A DNA stretch of 10,830 bases from contig DFFM01000026.1 of assembly GCA_002369515.1 (NCBI GenBank), positions 89,054 to 99,883 on the forward strand, read 5' to 3'. The translations under genes were made by a program, and so were the position numbers. The notes beneath the pieces were generated by a model, which was not told where the DNA came from, did no database searches, and saw only the letters and a program-made list of their open reading frames with translations. Positions 1 through 5,114 of the stretch are shown in pieces (the stretch's first letter is position 1; each line of letters opens with the position of its first letter). The stretch comes from Prevotella sp. UBA3776 (lineage in GTDB: Bacteria; Bacteroidota; Bacteroidia; Bacteroidales; Bacteroidaceae).

Positions 1-574
1 TGTCGCGGTCCATGGCGTAGAAGCGTCCCACGATGCTGGCAATGTGGGCGTCGTTCTGACGGCAAACCTGCTCAACCTGCTCGATGAATCCCTTGCCGCT
101 CTTGGGGTCGGTGTCGCGACCGTCCATGAAGCAGTGGACGAACGTCTGGTCCTTCAGCCCGTAGGCCTTGCCCACCTCGATGAGCTTGAACAGATGGTCG
201 AGGCTCGAGTGTACGCCACCGTCGCTGGTCAGTCCCATCAGGTGCAGTTTCTTGCCCTTCTCCTTGGCGTAGGTGTAGGCGGCCTTCACCTGCGGGTTTT
301 CCATGATTGAGCCGTCCTTGCAGGCACGGTTGATTTTCACCAAGTCCTGATAGACAATGCGTCCGGCACCGATGTTGAGGTGACCCACCTCAGAGTTGCC
401 CATTTGCCCGTCGGGCAGACCAACGTCCTCACCCGAAGCTTGTAGCTGTGCGTGGGCACTCACTGCATTCAAATAGTCAAGATAAGGGGTGGGTGTGTTG
501 AAGATTACATCACCTTTTCCGTGTTTTCCGATGCCCCAACCGTCGAGGATCATCAGCAGAGCTTTTTTTGCCAT
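1..574 (-). CDS. gpmI: 2,3-bisphosphoglycerate-independent phosphoglycerate mutase, N-terminal part (cut by window edge)
   Basis: This is the first 191 codons of the cytosolic glycolytic/gluconeogenic enzyme that interconverts 3- and 2-phosphoglycerate through a phosphoserine intermediate, using two metal ions. I translated it by hand from the ATG at 574-572; the frame stays open to base 1. Recognisable parts are the DGWG metal-binding start (Asp11), the catalytic serine in GNSEVGH (Ser61), the [12 protein letters not shown] segment, TSDGGVHS (about 117-124, with the conserved His) and the DGRDTDP motif (about 151-157). The family is usually about 500-515 residues, so roughly 60% lies outside the window. 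The start is fixed by the conserved [14 protein letters not shown] beginning. There is a consensus Bacteroidetes promoter about 70 bp upstream and a CA-rich leader (CAA repeats, 593-606 on the complement) instead of a Shine-Dalgarno sequence. The gene appears to be transcribed from its own promoter. Identification is secure. Confidence 0.97.
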   Translation of the reverse strand, partial: MAKKALLMILDGWGIGKHGKGDVIFNTPTPYLDYLNAVSAHAQLQASGEDVGLPDGQMGNSEVGHLNIGAGRIVYQDLVKINRACKDGSIMENPQVKAAYTYAKEKGKKLHLMGLTSDGGVHSSLDHLFKLIEVGKAYGLKDQTFVHCFMDGRDTDPKSGKGFIEQVEQVCRQNDAHIASIVGRFYAMDRD

Positions 575-616
575 AATCGTAAATACCTATTTTTGTTGTT
601 GTTGTCAATGTCAAAT

Positions 617-646
617 CTTTGCATACGCATGTAAGCGTGTGCAAAG
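617..646. repeat. Inverted repeat over the gpmI -7 element and start point
   Basis: The 12-nt arms CTTTGCATACGC and GCGTGTGCAAAG are complementary except for one G-T pair, around a 6-nt loop (ATGTAA). The right arm overlaps the -7 element (642-649) and the left arm lies just downstream of the predicted start point. The position fits an operator. In RNA only part of the right arm would be transcribed, so a DNA-level role is more likely than an RNA hairpin. This role is inferred from position only. Confidence 0.5.
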
Positions 647-673
647 TTACTGCTTTTTGGTGGAATGAACAAA
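642..673 (-). promoter_or_regulatory. Bacteroidetes-type promoter of gpmI
   Basis: On the minus strand, TTTG (673-670) and TAACTTTG (649-642) are separated by exactly 20 nt. This matches the -33/-7 consensus TTTG...TAnnTTTG known for the Bacteroidetes vegetative sigma factor. The start of transcription would fall near 637, giving a leader of about 60 nt before the gpmI ATG. Confidence 0.8.
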
Positions 674-694
674 TATGTTAGTATAAAAGCGGTT

Positions 695-780
695 AAAAAA
701 GCAAGTGCCAACCGCTACGCTGGCGTATGGTGGGGGCATAGCAGCTGAGGCGGTCAGCACTTACAGAAATGCAATATTGG
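695..780 (-). ncRNA. Candidate small RNA of about 85 nt with terminator-like hairpin
   Basis: A consensus promoter (786-817) would start transcription near 780. After about 18 nt the RNA enters a long hairpin. Arms at 757-762 and 703-708 give 6 bp, then there is a 2x2 internal loop, then arms at 750-754 and 711-715 give 5 bp. The apical part folds further (742-745 with 719-722; 737-740 with 726-729). The hairpin is followed two bases later by six U (700-695). No start codon with a useful frame is present. Promoter, structured body and U-run together look like a free-standing small RNA. The alternatives are an attenuated upstream promoter of gpmI or an extra terminator for the lipoprotein transcript. 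I do not recognise the family. Confidence 0.5.
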
Positions 781-785
781 TAGCG

Positions 786-817
786 CAAAGATAGTTTGTT
801 TTGACCATCAGTGCAAC
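786..817 (-). promoter_or_regulatory. Promoter of the candidate small RNA
   Basis: On the minus strand, GTTG (817-814) lies exactly 20 nt before TATCTTTG (793-786), a perfect TAnnTTTG -7 element. No coding region starts within 200 nt downstream except gpmI, which has its own promoter. Confidence 0.6.
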
Positions 818-997
818 AGCCTCAACCCGATTGACACAGCCCATCGTTGTTTTCTGCCTCTTTGTCAGCAAGTTACGTTTTGTCCTCCTGCTGTTTTGAC
901 ACAGTCAGACATTGGTTTTTCTGTGTTTTTTCGTGTTTTCTGAAAAGCTCAGAGCGCAAAGTCCCTATGAATTGAATGTGCGATGACTTGATAATGC
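818..997. other. Non-coding spacer with nothing recognised
   Basis: This lies between the candidate small RNA promoter and the terminator of the lipoprotein gene. I see no convincing reading frame, promoter or strong hairpin. The 83-codon minus-strand frame through it (873-1124) runs across the terminator hairpin and the end of the lipoprotein gene, and has no recognisable content. Confidence 0.5.
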
Positions 998-1041
998 AAA
1001 AAAATCTCCCGACGCTGCGTGAACAACGTCGGGAGTTTTTT
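998..1041. terminator. Bidirectional rho-independent terminator of the lipoprotein gene
   Basis: CTCCCGACG (1006-1014) and CGTCGGGAG (1027-1035) form a perfect 9-bp GC-rich stem with a 12-nt loop. Seven A (998-1004) lie on one side and six T (1036-1041) on the other, so it can terminate in both directions. It sits 60 nt downstream of the stop of the minus-strand lipoprotein gene. Confidence 0.85.
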
Positions 1042-1042
1042 A

Positions 1043-1069
1043 GCAGCGTCGGAAATCGTTTTCCGCTGC
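1043..1069. repeat. Second bulged hairpin next to the terminator
   Basis: GCAGC (1043-1047) pairs with GCTGC (1065-1069), and after a 3-nt bulge GGAAA (1051-1055) pairs with TTTCC (1060-1064) around a TCGT loop. It lies between the lipoprotein stop and the terminator, so it would form the 3' UTR of that mRNA. It may protect the 3' end or help termination; this is inferred. Confidence 0.4.
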
Positions 1070-1101
1070 CTCCACCGAACGCCCTGTGAAATGTGTCTTG
1101 C

Positions 1102-1623
1102 CTACTCGCTGTAAACGATAACATTCACACTCATCTTAGAGCTTTCCAACTTCGTTGTCAGACACCAGTAGTACATGTATCCAAAAGCAAAACCCATAAT
1201 CTCAGGTTCTGGCACATACAAGTCGAGAACATAGCCTCCGCCCTTTCTACGCAACTCCATTCTCTCTACTTGATAGAAACTTTCTGGAACATAGTGCTGC
1301 CCGACAATTAGCGTTTGATTGCTGAAGTCGATTGCTGGAAGTGGATTATTCCCTGTGTAAAGAGCCTTCAGCTCATCGGTGCTGTTAATGACGTGGCAAA
1401 GGCTTTGCTTGCTCTTTCCAACAAAGAACCCCTCTGATACCATGCCAGACTTTGGCAGTTCTGCATTGAAGAACTCGGCAACATCATTTCCCAAACTCCT
1501 ATCGGGAACTATCACAACCCTATCATTCTCACTATAGTTCTCACTGCTGTCACTGCTGCAACTTGCAAGTGCCATTCCTAACATGGACATCATGCAAAAT
1601 AAAACTTTTCCTTTCATAATCAT
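1102..1623 (-). CDS. Small lipoprotein of unknown function
   Basis: A 173-residue protein starts MIMKGK and has a short positive n-region, a hydrophobic core and a lipobox (LASC, Cys22), followed by SSDSSE. It is therefore a lipoprotein facing the periplasm or cell exterior. The acidic SS-rich stretch after the cysteine resembles lipoprotein export signals of Bacteroidetes. The mature part is a single small domain, with NQTLIVGQ in the middle, a GGGY turn and a beta-rich end (KMSVNVIVY). This is loosely like PrcB-type domains, but I cannot assign a family. Two starts are possible: ATG at 1623 or the second ATG at 1617, and the second gives a more typical MKGK start. Neither has a Shine-Dalgarno sequence. 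It lies 107 nt downstream of a candidate small gene and could share its transcript. A strong terminator follows. That it is a real gene is nearly certain; its function is unknown. Confidence 0.85.
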   Translation of the reverse strand: MIMKGKVLFCMMSMLGMALASCSSDSSENYSENDRVVIVPDRSLGNDVAEFFNAELPKSGMVSEGFFVGKSKQSLCHVINSTDELKALYTGNNPLPAIDFSNQTLIVGQHYVPESFYQVERMELRRKGGGYVLDLYVPEPEIMGFAFGYMYYWCLTTKLESSKMSVNVIVYSE

Positions 1624-1730
1624 CTTTTTTTGAATTGGTTAATTTTTTAACAGATATAACCAGCAATAATCTGCAGGCTATCAATGACCGTTCCGTTTGT
1701 TTATGACTTTTTGGATGTATTCTTCAGTTC

Positions 1731-1859
1731 CTATTGAATGCTGCAATACATATTACCCATGAGAGAATTTTTACAAGGTAATCCAGCCGTAGAACATCCA
1801 GTTGTCCCAGATGAGTTGTATTTGATAGCCGCCGCAACGGGGAACATTCTCTTTTTCAT
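1731..1859 (-). CDS. Candidate 42-residue small protein gene
   Basis: An ATG at 1859 opens 42 codons ending in TAG at 1731. The N-terminus is MKKRMFPVAAAIKYN, and the rest is small and polar, rich in Gly, Ser and Thr, with three cysteines. It has the basic start of a secreted Bacteroidetes peptide but lacks a full hydrophobic core, so export is uncertain. The best support is its promoter: TTTG, 20 nt and TATTTTTG end about 35 nt before the ATG, and no other start codon is served by that promoter within 200 nt. A second frame from the same region (1849-1770, no ATG of its own) encodes a tryptophan-rich tail, so a frameshifted or decayed gene is possible. It lies between a TPR regulator and a lipoprotein gene. 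I do not recognise the family. Confidence 0.45.
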   Translation of the reverse strand: MKKRMFPVAAAIKYNSSGTTGCSTAGLPCKNSLMGNMYCSIQ

Positions 1860-1894
1860 CTTTCGTTTACGTTTTGTTATTTATATTTATGGCA

Positions 1895-1926
1895 CAAAAA
1901 TAAAAAACAAAGAACGAAACACCAAA
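1895..1926 (-). promoter_or_regulatory. Consensus promoter before the small gene and lipoprotein
   Basis: Minus-strand TTTG (1926-1923), a 20-nt spacer and TATTTTTG (1902-1895) match the Bacteroidetes consensus at every fixed position. The predicted start is near 1890, leaving a leader of about 30 nt before the ATG at 1859. I see no better promoter for the lipoprotein gene, so this one probably drives both. Confidence 0.7.
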
Positions 1927-1933
1927 TTTTTTG

Positions 1934-2017
1934 AGTACACTTTATAACCCCCTGTCATAGGATTGGACATAAAAGACTGAATTAAAAGGACTTACAAAAA
2001 GTACACTTTGTAAACCC
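1934..2017. repeat. Pair of direct repeats upstream of the small-gene promoter
   Basis: AGTACACTTT occurs at 1934-1943 and again at 2000-2009, each followed by a similar tail (ATAACCCC and GTAAACCC). The copies are 66 bp apart, a little over six helical turns, and lie directly upstream of the -33 element at 1923-1926. The arrangement fits binding sites for a regulator, the adjacent TPR-HTH protein being the obvious candidate by position. Confidence 0.5.
1992..2013. promoter_or_regulatory. 22-bp palindrome, candidate operator
   Basis: TTACAAA (1992-1998) and TTTGTAA (2007-2013) are perfect inverted 7-nt arms around AAGTACAC. It contains one of the two direct repeats and lies 11 nt beyond the stop of the regulator gene. 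There is no U-run after it, so it is not a typical terminator. An operator role is inferred. Confidence 0.45.
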
Positions 2018-2023
2018 ATACGG

Positions 2024-3748
2024 CTAAATGGAGAAGATATTGCCATTAAGGGTGACAGCTCCTTCTTGCTGAAAGATTTTTTTGTTGATATTCCTCTTGA
2101 TATTGTTGACACGCTGTTTGCTTACACCCAGTAGTGATGCCAGCTCGCCTTGGGTGAACTGGAGCCTGATGAGCAGAGCTGCTATCATTTCTTGGTCTGT
2201 CAAGGGTGGCTCAGAACTGGCAAGCTTTTTATATAGTAAAGGCAATTCCCTCTCTGCCAAAGAAAGCAAATCAACCCATTGTGCCCTTGACGGCTTACTT
2301 GTTTTGCTTGCCTGCTCATGCAATTCGGTTATGACGGGACTATTGAGCATTGTCTGTTCAAGCGTCCACTGCTCTGCCATTCCATAATTTCCTCTCAGCA
2401 GCGACAGTTTTTCTCTCAGTGTTTCCATTTCTTTTTCTTTCTGTAGGCAGAACTGCTGAGCGTCTGACTGAAACAAAGCAAGGTCTTGCTGTGCTTGATT
2501 GAAGCGCAACAGCAACTTTGAATATTCTGCATTGGCGGCCATCTGTTCGTTTTGGCTTGCCTGTTTCTGGTGACGGATAAAGCGAGCAACCGCAAATGAC
2601 AACAACAGAACCAAAATGGCAATGAGAACAATGGCATTCTTATAGGCCCAAGCCTCCCGCTTTTTCTCCATGGCTTTGCGCTCCGCTCGTGAATAATTAA
2701 AAGAAGCTTGCATACGCTGATAATAGTCGGTTGACAGTTCTTTATAGCATGAATCGTTCAGTTCCCTTGAAAGCAGTGCATACTTGGCGGCAGAGTCGGG
2801 CATATTTTTGCACTGATAGTAATGGCTTAGGCCAAGATATCCAGTTTCAAGGTTGTTGGTTATTCCCGCTTCTTTTATTTCTTTTCTGAAATAATAAGCT
2901 GCTGAATCAAATTGACCTGTTTGCAAAAAGAAATCGCCTTTTAAATAATAGAAAGACTTGTTTTTAAGTTTTAAGTTCCCCGAAGAATCGAAGAATCCGG
3001 AATTCTTTTCATATTCATAGATATATTTCCTTGCCTCGTCAAATCTTTTTCTTTCAATGAGTAAATCCAATATTGGGCCTGTTGATTGGGCTTTTTGGCG
3101 CATCAGACCATATTTTGCATACTGGCTGATAATATGCTCACGTAAGGCAAGTTCATCGTCTTTTTTGCCAATCAGGTTATAGATATTGCATTTTTTCCCC
3201 ATGTTGCTGAGAAGCATCATGGTGTCTTCTGACTGCAACGCGCATCTATGGATGATTTCATTTTCGGCCAGAGCTTCGTCAAAGGCATGTTGATTCATCA
3301 TAATTTGCATAATCTGCCCGTGAATGCGGCTCAGCCGCTTGTAGTCGCAGTCGCTGGCGGTGGTGTCGGCCTGTTCCAGCGACTTGTAGAACAGGTCGAG
3401 TGCCTGCGGGCTCTCGCCCGCCGTCTCGTGGGCGCAGCCCAGCAGGTAGTAGGCGCGCATGCGCTGGTGGGCGTCGCCGTGGCGGCTGAAAAAGTCGGCC
3501 AGGCGGCGGGTGCTGTCTATGCTGAGCGTGTCGTATTGGCTGTTGCGCTGTTCGTAGTTGGCGAGCATCGTTTCCATGCGCTGGCGTTCTGAGGGTGAAA
3601 CGCAGGCGGACAGCACCAGCAGGGGCAGGGCTGCTATCAGCGCGAGACGCAGGAGGGGGGCGGTGTAGAGTTGACGGTTGACGGTGAACTGTTTCCGGTT
3701 AACGGTTGACCGCTTATGTAGGTGGATGGTGCGGAATGTTTCTTTCAT
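2024..3748 (-). CDS. Membrane-anchored TPR transcriptional regulator with C-terminal HTH
   Basis: A 574-residue protein if begun at the ATG at 3748. The frame extends to 3829, but that start lies upstream of the promoter, so it is rejected. In order: an unusually long basic n-region; a lipoprotein signal ending LSAC (Cys49); TPR-like helical pairs (about 73-333, e.g. YYLLGCAHETAGESPQALD and GDFFLQTGQFDSAAYYF); one transmembrane helix (about 371-391); a coiled coil (about 393-453); and an HTH (about 531-554, FTQGELASLLGVSKQRVNNI). This matches Bacteroidetes TPR regulators with periplasmic sensing repeats and a cytoplasmic DNA-binding end. The ligand is unknown. A consensus promoter lies 50 nt upstream. 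The first ~450 bp are clearly GC-richer than the rest, and part of the n-region is encoded by a heptamer tandem repeat. Palindromic sites and a small gene follow directly. The class is fairly sure; targets are inferred. Confidence 0.88.
   Translation of the reverse strand: MKETFRTIHLHKRSTVNRKQFTVNRQLYTAPLLRLALIAALPLLVLSACVSPSERQRMETMLANYEQRNSQYDTLSIDSTRRLADFFSRHGDAHQRMRAYYLLGCAHETAGESPQALDLFYKSLEQADTTASDCDYKRLSRIHGQIMQIMMNQHAFDEALAENEIIHRCALQSEDTMMLLSNMGKKCNIYNLIGKKDDELALREHIISQYAKYGLMRQKAQSTGPILDLLIERKRFDEARKYIYEYEKNSGFFDSSGNLKLKNKSFYYLKGDFFLQTGQFDSAAYYFRKEIKEAGITNNLETGYLGLSHYYQCKNMPDSAAKYALLSRELNDSCYKELSTDYYQRMQASFNYSRAERKAMEKKREAWAYKNAIVLIAILVLLLSFAVARFIRHQKQASQNEQMAANAEYSKLLLRFNQAQQDLALFQSDAQQFCLQKEKEMETLREKLSLLRGNYGMAEQWTLEQTMLNSPVITELHEQASKTSKPSRAQWVDLLSLAERELPLLYKKLASSEPPLTDQEMIAALLIRLQFTQGELASLLGVSKQRVNNIKRNINKKIFQQEGAVTLNGNIFSI
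3670..3711. repeat. Heptamer tandem repeat inside the regulator signal region
   Basis: Six 7-bp units follow each other without gaps: GTTGACG, GTTGACG, GTGAACT, GTTTCCG, GTTAACG, GTTGACC. They are read through in the regulator as two imperfect heptapeptides, TVNRKQF and TVNRQLY, just before the signal-peptide core. The same unit occurs before purE (7047-7081). Confidence 0.8.
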
Positions 3749-3798
3749 GGCGGTTGTTTGATAGAATAAATGAATGACCAGGGTTGCAGTACTGCTTG

Positions 3799-3830
3799 CA
3801 AAGGTAAGCAAAAACGGGAAACAGACCAAA
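3799..3830 (-). promoter_or_regulatory. Consensus promoter of the TPR regulator gene
   Basis: Minus-strand TTTG (3830-3827), a 20-nt spacer and TACCTTTG (3806-3799) match the Bacteroidetes -33/-7 consensus. The start would be near 3793, leaving about 45 nt of leader. This fixes the regulator start at 3748 rather than 3829. Confidence 0.8.
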
Positions 3831-3851
3831 ATTCTCTAGCCTGTTTTATTC
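3829..3851 (-). repeat. 23-bp sequence shared with the edge of the insertion sequence
   Basis: Read on the minus strand, this matches 9472-9494 (plus strand) at 21 of 23 positions, including an exact 15-nt core beginning CAGGCTAGAG. It abuts the -33 element of the regulator promoter. Similarity stops sharply on both sides. It may be a remnant insertion-sequence end or a shared protein-binding site. Confidence 0.55.
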
Positions 3852-3867
3852 ATACAAATGGCAGAAT

Positions 3868-3998
3868 AGCGCTCCGCGCCTTTCAAAAACAAATAAAAAC
3901 CAAAACGGACAAAGAAAAACAGGTTTTAATTTGTAGAAACTCTTGTTTTTTGTAGGTTTTTATTTGTTTTTATTGGTTTTTGAAAAGACGCGTAGCGT
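3868..3998. repeat. Long imperfect inverted repeat in an AT-rich spacer
   Basis: A perfect 17-bp arm pair (3885-3901 with 3955-3971, AAAAACAAATAAAAACC) is nested with a second pair: 3868-3890 against 3976-3998, which match except for a few changes and include the GC-rich tips GCGCTCCGCG and CGCGTAGCG. A smaller hairpin, GAAAAG to CTTTTC, is centred in 3981-4008. Several A-tracts are spaced about 10 bp apart (3885, 3895, 3915), so the DNA is probably curved. The element fills most of the 370-bp gap between the reductase gene and the regulator promoter. Confidence 0.65.
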
Positions 3999-4081
3999 AT
4001 GCTTTTCACCCGAAGAAACAAAGCAGGCCTTGAGACTACGAATGTATCGTCGGGAGATATTTTTCCATTACCGTGAGTTAT

Positions 4082-4109
4082 GAAAAGAACGTCGTCCGAT
4101 AATGACGTT
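4082..4109 (-). terminator. Probable terminator of the rpoN-to-reductase block
   Basis: On the minus strand, 10 nt after the reductase stop, AACGTC (4109-4104) pairs with GACGTT (4093-4088) around a 10-nt loop, followed by CTTTTC. The stem is short and the U-run is only four, so it may be weak; the large inverted repeat further on could back it up. Confidence 0.4.
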
Positions 4110-4118
4110 GCGATCTGC

Positions 4119-5102
4119 CTAAGGAAGCGGAGCCATGGGCTCTTGGGGGTCTATGCACCGCAGGTTGGTTTGCAACTGCTCCACCGAACTTGCTCCCACG
4201 AGCACCGAGGTGACACCCTGCTGCTTGAGAATCCACTGCAGGGCCATCTGTGCAAGCGACTGCCCACGCTTTGCGGCGATGGCGTTGAGCTGCTGCAGCT
4301 GGGCAAGGAGTTGTGGAGTGAGCATGTCGGACCGCAGAAATTTGCCTTTGCTCATGCGCGAACCTTCCGGGATGCCATTGAGGTAGCGGTTGGTGAGCAG
4401 TCCCTGTGCCAGGGGCGAGAAGGCGATGAAGCCCACTCCACGTTCGCGGCATAAATCGATGATGCCGCTGTCGGCGGGCTCGCGGTTGAGCAGATTGAAC
4501 TTGCCCTGATAGATGAGCAGAGGCACGTCGCGCTCACGGAGGTACTTCTCAGCTTTTTGGAGTGGCTCCAGCGGCCAGTTGCTGATGCCAACATAGAGAG
4601 CCTTGCCTGCACGTACGATATCGACCAATGCCTGCAATGTCTCCTCAATGGGCGTTTCGGGGTCGAAGCGATGGCTGTAGAACAAATCCACATAGTCGAG
4701 GTGCATGCGGCGGAGGCTTTGGTCGATACTGGCCATGAGGTATTTGCGCGAGCCCCAGTCGCCGTAGGGCCCTGGCCACATGTCGTAGCCAGCCTTGGTG
4801 GAGATGAACAGTTCGTCGCGGTAGGGACGGAAGTCATCGTCGATGAGTCGGCCCATGGTTTCCTCGGCACTGCCATAGACAGGGCCATAGTTGTTGGCCA
4901 GGTCGAAGTGGGTGATGCCGTGGTCGAAGGCGTAATGTGTGATGGCGCGGGCGCGTTCGTAGGGGTCGTAACTGCCGAAGTTATGCCAGAATCCCAGCGA
5001 TATTTTCGGGAGCATCACGCCACTGCGCCCACAGCGGGCATACATTTGGGCTGCCTGGTCGTAGCGGCTTTCGGCAGCCAGATAAGTCTTTTTTAGTTCC
5101 AT
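4119..5102 (-). CDS. Aldo/keto reductase, YghZ-like (L-glyceraldehyde 3-phosphate reductase type)
   Basis: A 327-residue cytosolic NADPH-dependent reductase with a TIM-barrel fold. The AKR catalytic set is visible: Asp67 and Tyr72 in HFDLANNYG, Lys103 in STKAGYDMWPGPYG and His144 in FYSHRFD. The cofactor-binding end VGASSVEQLQTN is at about 302-313. RYCG-like and WHNFG motifs near the N-terminus, together with GPYGDWGSRKYL, point to the YghZ branch, whose E. coli member reduces L-glyceraldehyde 3-phosphate and other aldehydes. The physiological substrate here is not shown by the sequence. The ATG at 5102 lies 12 nt after the ispG stop, so the two are probably cotranscribed. The protein stops soon after the cofactor motif, roughly 20-30 residues short of E. 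coli YghZ as I remember it. The missing part is the last helix, and no continuation is visible in the other frames. Confidence 0.9.
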   Translation of the reverse strand: MELKKTYLAAESRYDQAAQMYARCGRSGVMLPKISLGFWHNFGSYDPYERARAITHYAFDHGITHFDLANNYGPVYGSAEETMGRLIDDDFRPYRDELFISTKAGYDMWPGPYGDWGSRKYLMASIDQSLRRMHLDYVDLFYSHRFDPETPIEETLQALVDIVRAGKALYVGISNWPLEPLQKAEKYLRERDVPLLIYQGKFNLLNREPADSGIIDLCRERGVGFIAFSPLAQGLLTNRYLNGIPEGSRMSKGKFLRSDMLTPQLLAQLQQLNAIAAKRGQSLAQMALQWILKQQGVTSVLVGASSVEQLQTNLRCIDPQEPMAPLP

Positions 5103-5114
5103 GGTAAGCTGAAT

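Noticed and set aside
690..715. Sigma-54-like TTGGCAC on the minus strand
   Set aside because: The required GC at the -12 position with GG-N10-GC spacing is absent; the sequence is part of the hairpin arm of the candidate RNA.
873..1124. 83-codon minus-strand frame
   Set aside because: It overlaps the lipoprotein 3' end and runs through the terminator hairpin; composition and content are not protein-like.
1738..1947. 69-codon plus-strand frame
   Set aside because: It lies opposite the small-gene region and covers its promoter, is AT-driven at its 3' half, and has no promoter or start context of its own.
3749..3829. Upstream extension of the TPR regulator to an ATG at 3829
   Set aside because: The extension covers the consensus promoter (3799-3830) and would place the start before the transcription start; the ATG at 3748 is downstream of it and gives a lipoprotein signal.
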